A DNA stretch of 64,000 bases from Hofstenia miamia (Eukaryota > Xenacoelomorpha > Acoela). Shown here piece by piece: positions 46,261-58,530 of the stretch. The stretch is taken from contig SCFE01000058.1 in assembly GCA_004352715.1 (NCBI GenBank), forward strand, positions 1,375,474 to 1,439,473, read 5' to 3'. Made by a program: the position numbers and the translations under genes. The notes beneath the pieces are model-generated. The model was not told the origin of the DNA. It saw only the letters and a program-made list of their open reading frames with translations, and did not search any database. Position 1 is the first letter of the stretch. The number at the start of each line of letters is the position of its first letter.

Positions 46261-47150
46261 TTTTAAATAAATAATAAAATAAGCTGTAAATTAGGGAATG
46301 TAGAATTTGTACAAATATTTGCCAAATATTTGGAAAATTGCAATTTGCAAAAATTATGCATTTTTATCCAAACGTATTTATTAGGGTTATGTCTTTTCTA
46401 CTTGAGGAATTGGTCCGTTTATATGCAAAGGGGCTTGTAATATTGTAGAGACTTTCAGAATTTCTGAATGATTTCTGCGGCTTGCACATGGAAGTTAGTG
46501 AAATGCATGTCAAAATTAAATAATCTGAGAAACATTATCTTTAAATTCCCGCGTATGAAATTTGCTGTGTTAATACATTAGTGAGAAAATATAATAATTA
46601 ATTCTGACGTTTCTTGAAAAAAATATTCAACAAATGGGGGTTGTACACTTGACTGGATTGAATTGGAAAAACTTATTATGGGTGTCGGATATTTTGTGAA
46701 ATGTTCCGGAAAGTATGTGGGCTGCGGGCCAGCAAAAAAATAACGGCCCGCTTTCACCCTTGCTCCAATCTTACTCGTGGAGGGCTACAGGCCGTAGTCG
46801 GTATTAATTAGTGGCTATGTCCATCTAACGGCTAAGCCGTGGTTATGGCCATTCCCGCAATGAACTAAGTTCAATCCGTTTCCTACATTGGTCACAATAT
46901 ACATGTGATGAAGTCCATTTGTTTGTAAATGTTTGCTTCTGTGTGAACAATTCAATACTTGTGCAGGAAAACAAATTCAATTAATCCAAAAAATAAATCA
47001 TCAATTGGGTCAGTAGTCAAGCTAACAAATGCTACATAGTAAACGATTTATGTATGAGAAGATGTTTTCATTTTAAGTATAATAAATCAAAAGTAATTTT
47101 ATTGTTTCTGTAAAAAACTTTCAAATCACTTGCTTACGACGTCCATTAAC
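46258..47150. other. Non-coding stretch
   Basis: AT-rich, with a GC-rich interlude at about 46,715-46,870 (GGCTGCGGGCCAGC and AACGGCTAAGCCG). No gene supported. A palindromic word ATATTTGCCAAATATTTGG at about 46,312 recurs in altered form near 54,440. Confidence 0.4.
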
Positions 47151-47154
47151 GCTT

Positions 47155-47415
47155 TTTCTTTTGCTTTCCTTGCCTTTTTTTTGCATTATTTACCTTAGAG
47201 GGAATAAACGAATCGATTGTTGGACCTATATTTCCTCACCAAGCCAGAACACATCACGATGCTGGATACATTACCATTGAATTTGTAATGGCCATGTTTC
47301 CCATAAGCCAAATATTAATTTCTCTTCTTTTTTGCTATTTACTATTGGGGAAGAATTCATTTCAAATATTAGTTTGTGCGACATTCATTTCAGCTTCAAC
47401 AATGCTTTGATTTGG
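47155..47415 (+). pseudogene. SLC18B1-like MFS transporter, first exon, decayed
   Basis: The frame reads TLEGINESIVGPIFPHQA, then HHDAGYITIEFVMAMFP and on to FISASTML, with a TGA at 47,408-47,410 where the intact exons have Ser. The donor TTTGG|GTAAGT at 47,415/47,416 is intact and in the same phase. A one-base slip in the poly-T stretch before LFTLEG disrupts the N-terminus. No long exon follows within reach downstream, so this is an orphan. Confidence 0.8.
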
Positions 47416-49117
47416 GTAAGTTTTATATGTCTTTGAAAAATGAAAAATTATTCAATCAAGTTGCGCATTATATTCTGAAAAAACTTTCTTCATAATAGTT
47501 TTTTCAAGTGTGCATTATACATAAATGAAAGGTTGATATTTGTCATTTTACCTATTTTCGGAGTGTGTAATAGGAGGCAGATAGACCCAGCCTTTCAACT
47601 TTCTTGATACTTTCAGGTAAAATTTGGAAATTATTGCATGCGAATGTGAGGCCTTTGCTCTTACTGAATATGAAGCAAAAAAAAGAAAAACTGTTACGGT
47701 TTTTATATGATTATTATAACATTAATTGCTTATATATTTATCCTAAGGAAATTTTTTTGAAACTCTTATGAACCTGAAAATGTGTAGCCACAAATTACTA
47801 CTTACATATCTCAGAGAAACAATTATTATTTACATATAACGGTATTCTCTAAAATTTAAGAAATTAGTTTCTGGAATATCATGTTTGAAATTTCTATTCG
47901 CATAATTTTTTTCATAACATCTTTCAAACGGTCAAGAATATGTACTTTTGTTTAACGCTATCCGGGACTTGGGGAGCCTAGTAGGCTCATTACCACAGCA
48001 TTTCGTGATTACTTTTTACCGACTGAATCAATTCTTTTGAAGTTTTGCAGGCTTGCAGTGGGGTTGCATTTTTGGACCCAAGGCTCACACCACACCACAA
48101 GAAATACATATATTTACAAATTGGCACCAGAAGTATCATTCATCACCACAAGAATAAAAGTTTGCCTCACAAATTTCAACATTAAATTGTTTCACAAAGC
48201 GGTAAAGCATCTTAATATAAAGCATTTGTAGAAAATGAGGATTTTATGAATATTTTAATATGTATGAATACATGTAAAATTCTAATAAAATTTTACAACT
48301 TATTTAGTACTTCACTGTAGTCACACTCAGCAATGATTTCGTAAAGTTTATGACTTGATAATTTTTAGAATTATTGAGGCTAGCTACAAGAATTCCTGCC
48401 TACAAGCTAATAATCTTACCACACACCGCACTACATGTGGTGTAATGCAGTGCAGTGATCCCCAATCCCACGACAAGCCTGAAGTTTAGTGACATTGGTA
48501 AATATAATTGGCCAAATTTCAAAAAAAATAATTTTTGAAAAATTTTGAAGGTGTGGCACTATAAACACACCCTAAAATATCAAATAAGAACCACTAAGCT
48601 CCCAATTCCTTACTAACTTGCAAGTTGGGAAGCACCATAATAAATGTATATTTATTTGCAAAGGCCTATAAAAACGACCCCTATTTTCATAAATTTCTCC
48701 TAGAATGTATATATTTAGAAGTGATTAGGGAGTAATATTTCTCCATTTTTCAAATGTAACTTTTTTAGCAAGTCTTTAACTCGCTCCTAGGAAATTTTTG
48801 TTTTATGATCTAATCTTGTAACTACTTTCTAGAGAATAACTTAGGACTGAACATATTGTTCGCGTTTAGCAGGGGAGAGTTTTTTTAGATGCTACATTTT
48901 AATGCAAAGCTATGAATGTCCATTTTCATCGAAAAAAACTTAACTATACATTTAAAACTTAAAATCATTCACAAAACCAATAAGATCATCAAATTCTCTC
49001 TATTAAATTTAAAATACATTTATTTTCTAAAAAACTATAGGTGTTTTATTAAAAATCATATTCCTTTATTCCTAGTCTTGATTTTTTATAATTAACTGTT
49101 TAATAAGTTCCCATGGT
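47416..49117. other. Non-coding stretch
   Basis: I see no supported gene here. An open 64-codon frame at 48,037 has no family resemblance or conservation and is not credited. Confidence 0.4.
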
Positions 49118-49339
49118 TCAATTAACGGTCAACAATGCGTCCTTTGTAAATTCCAAAATATACCTTTTAGTTTTAGTAAGTTGCATAGAAAAATCCAATA
49201 AATTTATGCTAAAGTCCAAAGCTTCAAAAATTGAGTTTGGGATGACATCAGTTTTGGCTTCCTGAAATACTATTCCTAATTTCTGCGATTTCATAACATG
49301 TTTCATAATTTGTTCGAAATAAACCGGATCAAATGTCAA
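49118..49339 (-). CDS. Unrecognised ORF, 73 codons
   Basis: MTFDPVYFEQIMKHVMKSQK leads into an alternating hydrophobic/charged helix pattern. There is no known family. It lies on the same strand as three further ORFs up to 50,647 and may be an exon of one gene, but splice borders do not join them convincingly. Confidence 0.25.
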   Translation of the reverse strand: MTFDPVYFEQIMKHVMKSQKLGIVFQEAKTDVIPNSIFEALDFSINLLDFSMQLTKTKRYILEFTKDALLTVN

Positions 49340-49866
49340 AACGAGATTGTTTATATGGGACTACGCTATTGAGCATATATTTTGTATAGGAAATACCAAA
49401 CAGTTTTTAAAAATCTGACAAGAAATACGATATGGCTAATCCCATCAATAATTTGCAAAATTGTTTTCCTCTAGTATCAATAAAGGCAAAAAGTATGATA
49501 AAACGCTGACTTTAAGTTCAATTGTATGCTGATATGGTCACCTTGAGGTTTCTTGTGTATGATCACTCTGGCAAAAAAAGTAAGACTTAGAGACTAGCTT
49601 GGCGTTATCAGTGAAAAATCCACTACCAATCATAACTTAGATTTATTTTTAACCACACTAAAAACAGCAAATTGAAAGGGAGATCTAGTTTTTGATTAAA
49701 GCAAAGTATCAACGTGAACATCCAAATATGCATTAGTAACATTGTCAAATAAGTAAGGTTTTTTTGACCATATGAGGTTTAAAGTTTTTCAATATATTTA
49801 CATTCCCATTATTTTCCAAATTATTTATATTTTCTTGCTCTCCATCAGTATCATTAAAATCGTAAT

Positions 49867-50103
49867 TTATGTTAAACTTTCGTAAAAAGCCCTGAAATTG
49901 GGTAAAATATTCGTTTTAGGGTAATCTGATTTATTAATATAATATTCCATAAATTTAGCTTGTGCTGAAATTGGTAATTGTTCTGCCATATTAATTACTC
50001 TTAATAATAAGGATAAAACAGTGAATTTTTCATTTTGTATCTCTTCTAGCAAAGAAACTAACAAATTTTCCATAGAATTTGGATCAGGCGTTAAAGTAGC
50101 CAT
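49867..50103 (-). CDS. Unrecognised ORF, 78 codons, possible gene start
   Basis: It begins MATLTPDPNSMENLLVSLLE and is helical and acidic-amphipathic. Near its end a TTTCAG could act as an acceptor. In the next frame an acidic stretch (NYDFNDTDGEQENINNLENN) continues to about 49,790, so the true protein may be longer through a splice or frameshift. Function unknown. Confidence 0.3.
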   Translation of the reverse strand: MATLTPDPNSMENLLVSLLEEIQNEKFTVLSLLLRVINMAEQLPISAQAKFMEYYINKSDYPKTNILPNFRAFYESLT

Positions 50104-50193
50104 ATAGTTTTGTGAAAAATATTCAAAGTCGAAAATTGAAAACTATGTGTAATATCTTGTACCTAATAGAACTTACTGAATGAATAGATTCTA

Positions 50194-50647
50194 TTAAGAG
50201 TCCGTTCCAAATAACAATTCTAACAGATTGTCATACATGGAAGCCAATAAATCACGAATTGGCATACTACTAGGTTGTTGTATTGGTATTCTGCATCGGC
50301 TGGAAAGATCGTTGTTGTCCACATCTTCTTCCTCGGCCGCAACAATTACGCTACTTTGAAGGAGAATACGATTACTGCAGAAAATCTTTTGGACATACTG
50401 GCTAAAATAGAATCTGAGTACACATAGGTACAAAATAGCATGACGGAAATGTAGAAATTACCCCGAACGCAATTAAGAGCCAAGTTAAGATCATGTACTG
50501 GCCGCCATCTCTGCGACGATGAACTGTGATACGAAAACGAATAAGTCCACACAATATGATAGCCTTGATAATAGAGAACAAAATAGCTTCACATTGACCA
50601 GATAGTGTTAATCTGCCATTGACTGAGTGGGCTGAGGGCTTGCGCAA
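50194..50647 (-). CDS. Two overlapping unrecognised ORFs, possible exons
   Basis: The frame 50,402-50,647 (MRKPSAHSVNGRLTLSG) has a hydrophobic segment ending LLIAFG at a possible donor GGG|GTAATT. The frame 50,194-50,433 has an acidic stretch (VAAEEEDVDNNDLSS) and ends LLELLFGTDS. The phases of the visible donor and acceptors do not match, so a joined gene cannot be shown. No family is recognised. Confidence 0.25.
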
Positions 50648-51056
50648 TTTTGCCAGTAGGGAGGCAGTGCTAAATGACTAATTGAATACTAAAGTATTTC
50701 CTTATGTAATCATATTTTACTGAATGTTCGTGTTTTATAGCAGGCCCGGCCCCTTCTTGTCCACTCCTCAAGAAAACTATAATACAAATTTAATATAATC
50801 AAAAATCAAACAAAATGTAATTGAAGAAATAATATACTTGTTGTGATCGAAAAGTTGTGAGACTGAATGTCGGTTGCAGCAAATATGATTGTGTATGTTT
50901 GTTGTTGTATTCCCCATGAAACAATAGAATGTAGACAGCAGTAATTTTAATGAAATACATTCTTTAATGAAGTTCATACCTAATTGATCTTTTTGTAATC
51001 TTAAATATAGTTTTCTTAATTTTCCAAAATTGTCTTTTCCAGTATTTTTGAATTGA
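50648..51056. other. Non-coding stretch
   Basis: No supported gene. It contains a GCAGGCCCGGCCCC word at about 50,741 that resembles GGGGCCCGGCCC at 54,376. Confidence 0.4.
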
Positions 51057-51177
51057 TATATGAAAGTGTTAAATTACTGAGCTTCATCAATCCGACCGGT
51101 TTCGATTTAAAATCTTTATCAAACAAATTTAGAAAGAAAATTTTTTTCAATTAACTACAATTAAGAATATATATATA
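51057..51177 (-). repeat. Penelope-like end repeat, minus copy
   Basis: On the minus strand: TTGATAA, GATT/AATC stem, GAAA, CCGGTC, then GATGAAGC, the same architecture as 1594-1623. The inverted partner is at 51,824-51,945. It is adjacent to (TA)n and a 156-N gap (51,178-51,333). Confidence 0.5.
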
Positions 51178-51823
51178 NNNNNNNNNNNNNNNNNNNNNNN
51201 NNNNNNNNNNNNNNNNNNNNNNNNNNNNNNNNNNNNNNNNNNNNNNNNNNNNNNNNNNNNNNNNNNNNNNNNNNNNNNNNNNNNNNNNNNNNNNNNNNNN
51301 NNNNNNNNNNNNNNNNNNNNNNNNNNNNNNNNNAAAAAAAATCGCTTGATTCTTCATTTATCTAAGTTGTAATTGCGTTATTCACTTCATTACCAGAACG
51401 TTTCAATGAGGAAAACAGATAGTAATCGCCGGTGGCAATGCCAAGAGAGTAAGTAGGGAGCGGGATGGTTGGCAGATTAATTGATGCAAGTTTTGTGTTA
51501 GTCAAATTTGCAAAATGCTAATGGGCATCATCATATTGTAAGTTAATCTACGCATTGTGTTTAGATATCGTCTTCTATTTTAAGCCCGAGCTTCTTTTAG
51601 TTCGGCCAAAAATTGAATAACTTTCAAAACCATAAAATAAGACTACTTGTTCAAATGTATTTAAAAATTACTGTACATATTCTAATAGTAATTTTATCTA
51701 GCTATCTAAATAGATATGATTCTAAAAAATCTATAAACATGTTATTGAGATATCTCATTCTTCCATTGAAAAAACGTTTCCAAAACCCTCATATATATAT
51801 ATCAAGGCCTCATATATATATAT

Positions 51824-51945
51824 ATATATATATATATTCTTAATTGTAGTTAATTGAAAAAAATTTTCTTTCTAAATTTGTTTGATAAAGATTTTAAATC
51901 GAAACCGGTCGGATTGATGAAGCTTTCATATATCAACTTTCATAT
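51824..51945 (+). repeat. Penelope-like end repeat, plus copy with hammerhead-like core
   Basis: The core is 51,882-51,912. TTGATAA deviates at two positions from the hammerhead CTGATGA. Stem GATT/AATC, GAAA, palindromic CCGG and TC (a permitted cleavage triplet end) follow. It starts right after (TA)n. A short duplication of CTTTCATATATCAA follows the core. Confidence 0.45.
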
Positions 51946-51974
51946 ATCAATTTATATATATATATATATATATA

Positions 51975-53305
51975 TACGCCCTTTGTGACATAATAATTTG
52001 GAGAAAAATATCAGGGGATCCGAAATCTTCCGCTTCCCTTGTGACAGGACCATTCATGCATTTTTTAAATAATTTTTACTAATATGGACTTCAATGCAAT
52101 ATTCAATATTGTTTAAGGTACTTGTAGAAAATTTTTATTTTTACGGGATTGTTTTCTAATCGGGCACTTTGTAATGACATAAACTGATTAAATTTACTTA
52201 TATTGTTTCATTCATTTTGATTAAGGCCAAATAATATTTATTAGTTTTTTTCTTGATTTTAGGTTAAAACATTCATTTCTGATATCCACTACAAGATTTC
52301 CCAAAGACTCCGAATCTAAATTTTGAAAAAAATCAACCTAAATTAAGCGACGATTTTCAAATTCAAATATCTCTAAATTTGTGCTTCATATGAACTAAGC
52401 ACCATAAAGACTAGAATCAAGTAAGAGAATTCAAAATATGGGCCTAGATAGGTATATGATTGGCACATTTAAAATTCCACATCAACCCACAAATGAGCGA
52501 TTCATCATTAAATCTACATAACATTGCTCTATGCTACGATATTCATGAATCCAACAATTGTTCAAAGTTTAGGTTACTGATGTGCACATAGAGGTTTTTT
52601 AATGACGCACCCGCCAATCAAAATATTCCTGTAGCTGACCATACATGTATAATTTTTGTGCCTTTGAACAATTTCAAATTTGAATATAATTTTTACCACA
52701 ATTCACTCTAATTATATGATAACTACTTCACGCCTTTATCTCTAATTTGTTTTTAAGAAAACCTACTGTTTTACAGATAATATGGAAAAATATTTTACCT
52801 GTGCCCTCCCATTCTCGATAATAATTCATTGCACCCGGGAGTGAGTTCGGATAAAACCGGGTACAAGTGGGTAGTATTCGTATCCGCATATTACTAATTA
52901 GTTAAATAAAAAATTTTGATACACATACACTATAATTATGTAATTTGTTGAAAATATTTTCAATGTATCAAGACATAAATTTGATTTTTGTTTAGCTAAA
53001 TTTTCCCACTGCTAACTTCACTTGCATCATTGCAGAACATAAGGTATGCTATACCCAGATCACTCTTTATTTAAGGATTAAAGTAGAATCAATTTGAAGA
53101 AAACAATGATTTTCTTCTATGATTGTGTACTCATTTTCTAGTTTTGCTTAGCTACTTAATTCCTCTAAGAATTTATGAAACTATTATTAATCACATTTGG
53201 ATATTTCATTGCATCAGCAAAATATAGTATTAATTTTAAAAAATCAAAAGAATTTTTTACAAAGGGCCCATATAGTTTGAAATGTATTACAAAGCGCCTA
53301 TGTGT
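51975..53305. repeat. 1.35-kb repeat R, copy 2 (inverted relative to 33,669-35,045)
   Basis: See copy 1. It is again bounded by (TA)n on both sides and followed by a 1000-N gap (53,331-54,330). Differences include a CTGTAGCTGACCATAC word at 52,629 where copy 1 has GTACCCGACCAAACATG on the opposite strand. Confidence 0.55.
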
Positions 53306-54330
53306 GTTTATATATATATATATATATATANNNNNNNNNNNNNNNNNNNNNNNNNNNNNNNNNNNNNNNNNNNNNNNNNNNNNNNNNNNNNNNNNNNNNN
53401 NNNNNNNNNNNNNNNNNNNNNNNNNNNNNNNNNNNNNNNNNNNNNNNNNNNNNNNNNNNNNNNNNNNNNNNNNNNNNNNNNNNNNNNNNNNNNNNNNNNN
53501 NNNNNNNNNNNNNNNNNNNNNNNNNNNNNNNNNNNNNNNNNNNNNNNNNNNNNNNNNNNNNNNNNNNNNNNNNNNNNNNNNNNNNNNNNNNNNNNNNNNN
53601 NNNNNNNNNNNNNNNNNNNNNNNNNNNNNNNNNNNNNNNNNNNNNNNNNNNNNNNNNNNNNNNNNNNNNNNNNNNNNNNNNNNNNNNNNNNNNNNNNNNN
53701 NNNNNNNNNNNNNNNNNNNNNNNNNNNNNNNNNNNNNNNNNNNNNNNNNNNNNNNNNNNNNNNNNNNNNNNNNNNNNNNNNNNNNNNNNNNNNNNNNNNN
53801 NNNNNNNNNNNNNNNNNNNNNNNNNNNNNNNNNNNNNNNNNNNNNNNNNNNNNNNNNNNNNNNNNNNNNNNNNNNNNNNNNNNNNNNNNNNNNNNNNNNN
53901 NNNNNNNNNNNNNNNNNNNNNNNNNNNNNNNNNNNNNNNNNNNNNNNNNNNNNNNNNNNNNNNNNNNNNNNNNNNNNNNNNNNNNNNNNNNNNNNNNNNN
54001 NNNNNNNNNNNNNNNNNNNNNNNNNNNNNNNNNNNNNNNNNNNNNNNNNNNNNNNNNNNNNNNNNNNNNNNNNNNNNNNNNNNNNNNNNNNNNNNNNNNN
54101 NNNNNNNNNNNNNNNNNNNNNNNNNNNNNNNNNNNNNNNNNNNNNNNNNNNNNNNNNNNNNNNNNNNNNNNNNNNNNNNNNNNNNNNNNNNNNNNNNNNN
54201 NNNNNNNNNNNNNNNNNNNNNNNNNNNNNNNNNNNNNNNNNNNNNNNNNNNNNNNNNNNNNNNNNNNNNNNNNNNNNNNNNNNNNNNNNNNNNNNNNNNN
54301 NNNNNNNNNNNNNNNNNNNNNNNNNNNNNN

Positions 54331-54925
54331 ATATATATATATATATATATAGGGCGTCGCGTCGTTAGGTAACCATGGGGCCCGGCCCTACCAGAAATTG
54401 CAAAATTTTTGGATTTCATTTGCAAATCCGTTTCAAATATTTGGCAAATATTTGCCAAACTTTCCATATTTTTTGCTAAGTGATTCTTCAAAATATTTTA
54501 TCAAACACATAGCCAATGAAACTTATACATGGCATTTAATTTCCATCAAATTTATTTCTTTAAAATAGCAGTTAATCAGACTGCTTTCACAGTATATATC
54601 ATAATGTATACAGCTAGTACCTAGAATACTGAATGAGCACAGGTATAAAGGTTCAACTACCTCCATTTAACTAAAAAGCATTGGCATATCAGCCAATATT
54701 TAAACTTTACATTACAGAAACATTGACTATTAAAACAATTTTGGTTGCTTATATTCCATGACAATAAGCTCAATATTTTGGCAACTGCGCATTATAATTT
54801 AGCATTTAGAATTATGGTAAATTTATTTATTTCTGCCATGAACATTAAAAAATACAAAAGACACACGTGATGTTCTTTGCTTTCAAGTAGTACTGAGTGC
54901 GTATTGAAATTTTGCATAAATTATT

Positions 54926-54976
<51 letters not shown>

Positions 54977-56167
54977 ATCAATGAATAGTTATAATTTTCA
55001 TTATATTAGTTTTGAAAGTATTCGTAATAGTATATTTTGTATTATGCACATGTTTACTTAATCAATGTTTATTAGGGTTATAAAAATATATCTAAAACTC
55101 TAAATGTTTAAAGAGAATACAACTTTCAATATGTTTAAGTCATTGAACTTAAATATTACGTTTAGTATATAAAGTTGGATTTCAATTAAAAACTACTACA
55201 GATGTCTTAAACACAAATCTATCCAGAAACCACGAAGCTAGATTTTATATTTAAATTTGCTACGCATTCGCTTAATAGCCAATCAACAAAATGAGCAAGG
55301 GCCCGTTAATAACGTACTAACGCGACGCTTGATTAAATAAATCTAAGTGCAAATAATTGCTTTTCAGAATGAAATTTTATTCCTTTCCTAGTCATGGATA
55401 ACATCATTATTGGCAGCTTTAATAGATCAGAATTCCTTGATTGGAATCATACCGATCTATTCAGAGTAATATATCAATATTGAAAGTAAGTTCTTCTGTA
55501 AAGCCGCAAAATGTACATCCACAAACCTACTTAGTATAAGAAAATTATTGTAAACAAATAATTTATACATTTTCCTTAAAATAATTTTTTTGAAATATTG
55601 GCAAGTTTTTTTTGGAATTCATTCATTGCGCACATCTTCTCTTCTTGCATGGATTCTTAAATGCAAGCATATCTACTGCTAACCAAAGATTTTCCAAATT
55701 TCTCGATTTTTTAATTTTATTCGTTGGTTCTGTGAACATCACCAATAGTATGCCTACATTTTCACTGTGATTTACAAGAACAGATGATGAACTTTATAGT
55801 CAATTTAATCTTCTGGCGTAATTTTGAAAAGTCGGATGCGGAGTTTTATCATGCCAACATGTTTGGAAATCAAGGCAAATAAATTGTTACTTTTAAACGC
55901 TAAAAAATCGAATTAGGATATTACTATTAATTGTTTTGGCAACATATATATGTACTGGTGCTAAAACATTTTTACCAAGACTTCTAAATATCAATGATGG
56001 AAATTTAATAGTACAAAATATGGCCCACTGAAGTAAATATAGAAATGAAAATGTACATTTTGTATAGCCGTAAATATCTTGATTTCACATTGCAAAATGT
56101 GAGCAGCTGAACATAAAATAATGTTAAAATAAATTTTTGCACGCTACGCCACTATATATATACACAC

Positions 56168-56224
<57 letters not shown>

Positions 56225-56388
56225 CTTGCTTTGAATAGCAAGCACACTTTCAGGCCTATTCCTGGCGTTGCATCAATGTATTGGATAAATTTTTCATTGG
56301 TATTCTAAAAAATGTTCGTCAAATGATTTCGAATGAATATATTAGCGTTGCGTTGTAAGTTGCCTACAAAACTATCTAAAATATAGAG
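54331..56388. other. Non-coding stretch with (TA)n tracts
   Basis: TA tracts lie at 54,331-54,350, about 54,930-54,956 and 56,154-56,218. No gene or element end could be supported between them. Confidence 0.45.
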
Positions 56389-56589
56389 TTGGAAGCAAAA
56401 GATTTTGAGGATTCCTTTTTAAACTGCCTTCAAGATCGCATTTGTAAAAAACAATTCAATGTAAAAATTGCTCTGCAGGCCGCAATAATTAATAGCGTAA
56501 GTCCAATGCATGCTGTACAACAAAGTGAACTATGCGATTTATGTAGATGGTTTTGCAGATGGACATGTTTTAGTGTAATACGTGTTTGA
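56389..56589 (+). CDS. Unrecognised ORF, 66 codons
   Basis: An open frame (EAKDFEDSFLNCLQDRICKK and a Cys/Trp-rich end LCDLCRWFCRWTC) with no ATG and no known family. It could be an exon remnant and is weakly supported. Confidence 0.2.
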   Translation: MEAKDFEDSFLNCLQDRICKKQFNVKIALQAAIINSVSPMHAVQQSELCDLCRWFCRWTCFSVIRV

Positions 56590-56995
56590 AATAGAGCCAT
56601 TCAATTTTCTTATTAAAAAAGCGAAGTTGTGAATACATTTTTTGAAAATCAACGCAAGTACTTAAAACAGATCAATGACATAATGTGTAATAGCAAAATT
56701 TCAGACAAAACCTTCCTGACCATAGATGCTTTTGTAGTTGCTAACAAAACGTCATAATTTGACATTTGATTTTCTCATTAATGTATTAACATACCAAATT
56801 TCGTAGGCAAGAAATTGAAGATAATATTCCTGTTTATTACATGAACTTAATTTCTTCCCTTTCCTGTGAAGCAAAGCAAAATTTGAATTTAATAAATAAT
56901 ACTAATTTTAAAAATATGGTACTTCGTTGCATGGAGATTGTTATCAATGTATAAGTACTTTTTTATCTTTATATTTACCATTGTTGAAAGCTTAC

Positions 56996-57273
56996 CCAAA
57001 CGAAAGCATTGTTGCAGCTGATATAAATACTCCACAAACTGCCACTGGAACCAAATTCTTTTCTAGTTGAACATACCAGAGCACTATTGAAATAAATAAT
57101 TGGCCAACTGGAAACATGGCCATTGCAAATCCAACACTAAAGTAGCCAACATTGTGATAGATTCTGGCTTGGTGTGGAAATATCGGTCCAACAATCGACT
57201 CGTTCACTCCTTCTAATGTAAATATAGCAAAAAACAAAGCAAGAAAGGCAATAGAATAAACGCAAATGGACAT
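56996..57273 (-). CDS. SLC18B1-like MFS transporter, first coding exon
   Basis: 93 codons from an ATG at 57,273 (MSICVYSIAFLALFFAIFT) through EGVNESIVGPIFPHQARIY, GYFSVGFAMAMFPVGQLF and VFISAATMLSFG. The donor is TTTGG|GTAAGC at 56,996/56,995, phase 2. It is intact. It covers the first membrane segment, the conserved first loop and the next one or two segments. Its second exon should lie at lower coordinates on this strand but none is visible before the gap 53,331-54,330. The long exon at 62,695-63,718 lies upstream of it and so belongs to another gene. Confidence 0.82.
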
Positions 57274-57635
57274 TATAAAACAAATACGGATGTTATTTCA
57301 AACTTCCTCTAACAGAACGGATCATGGTCTCTAGTGCATTGGTCTTTTTTTACTACGCTCGTTTTACATAAATTGTTTGTGGATTTAGGCTTGTCAATCT
57401 AAGCATGGGACAAATTCGCAATTTATTGTTTTATTTAGATTTATTTTTCATCAACAATGTAGGCAGAAAAGAAAATCTTCAATGAAAATCAGCTCTATAC
57501 ATACATGAACGAAAATATTGCCAAAACTTTATATTAAAAATATCACGCTGAATTCATAAATGAAAATGCGGACACAACTAACTGTCACGCCAGTGAATGG
57601 GATCTAACTAGCTCACCTTAGCTGCAGGTTAGAGA

Positions 57636-58530
57636 TCAGAATAGCAATTTACTTTCTAACCCAATATGGTAGGTCATGTATGATGCACGAAAATTAAAGT
57701 TTCGTCGACAGATCATACATTTAGATTTTGCTTTTCTATCATATTTTCGTGGGCAGACAACACAGTGCCTTTTTACTGGTCTAGATGACGACACAGGTAT
57801 TAATTCTTGTATAGCGGGAGTTGCTAAAGAAGAAGGTATTCGTTTCTTGCCAAGTACAATAAGAAACAGTCGACGTTTGAGTGACTTCTCTAAATTGCAA
57901 TATGGAAAAACCTCAATGTGAAGAATACATGCATTCAAGCATGCTAAATCAACAATATTGCAGAAAACTGCAACATACCATCTGTCAGCCTTGCACTTTA
58001 CACTATAAGAACCAAATTTTTGATCAACGATGTCGACACCTGCCTTTATTTCATTATAATCGATTATTGCGAAGAGCTTTTTATTTGTTGTCTTACCAAC
58101 AGAAGACGTGCCATATTGTGATGACAGAAGAATGACTTGCTTATTGGTTTTTGCTTTGTATAAGATCATTTGAATACTGTCTTCTTCTCGATGAATGAAT
58201 GTTGATTGGAACAATTGCTTCCCTTGATGTCCAAGAAGTTCGTAAGGCACCTCACCACGATGTGGTCTAAAAGTTCCCAGGAGTGCGATGTTATGGGTTA
58301 GAAGAGATCTAGCCAATCTCAATGACATAAAGAAGGTATCTGTAGTTACTCGAATCTCTGAGCCCTTAAGTGCATTAACAAGTTGCATAACAATATGCTC
58401 ACCGAGTTGCATGTCTCCTCTTTATACAGCACCAGTATACATTTCAAGATTAAAACAATATGAAGTCATACAATCAGCTAGAATCCAAAATTTCAAACCA
58501 TGTCAAAGTTGTATAAGAACAAGCGAATTT
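57636..58530 (-). pseudogene. piggyBac-type transposase, C-terminal half
   Basis: It reads leftward from about 58,530. HGLKFWILADCMTSYCF carries the first catalytic Asp. After a stop (58,422-58,424), RGDMQLGEHIVMQLVN follows. VTTDTFFMSLRLARSLL carries the second Asp, and IKAGVDIVDQKFGSYSVKCK the third. A helical DLACLNACIL region and a C-terminal Cys cluster (CVVCPRKYDRKAKSKCMICR) that should bind zinc complete it. The last 258 codons are open. The family excises and inserts at TTAA sites. The N-terminal half is missing. The region from 58,424 is repeated at 59,000. Confidence 0.85.

Noticed and set aside
48400-48460. CACACCGCACTACATGTGGTGTAATGCAGTGCAGTG as a microRNA-like hairpin
   Set aside because: The pairing is short and imperfect and nothing else supports a transcript.
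51790-51840. Tyr-Ile repeat peptides
   Set aside because: Translation of (TA)n microsatellites.
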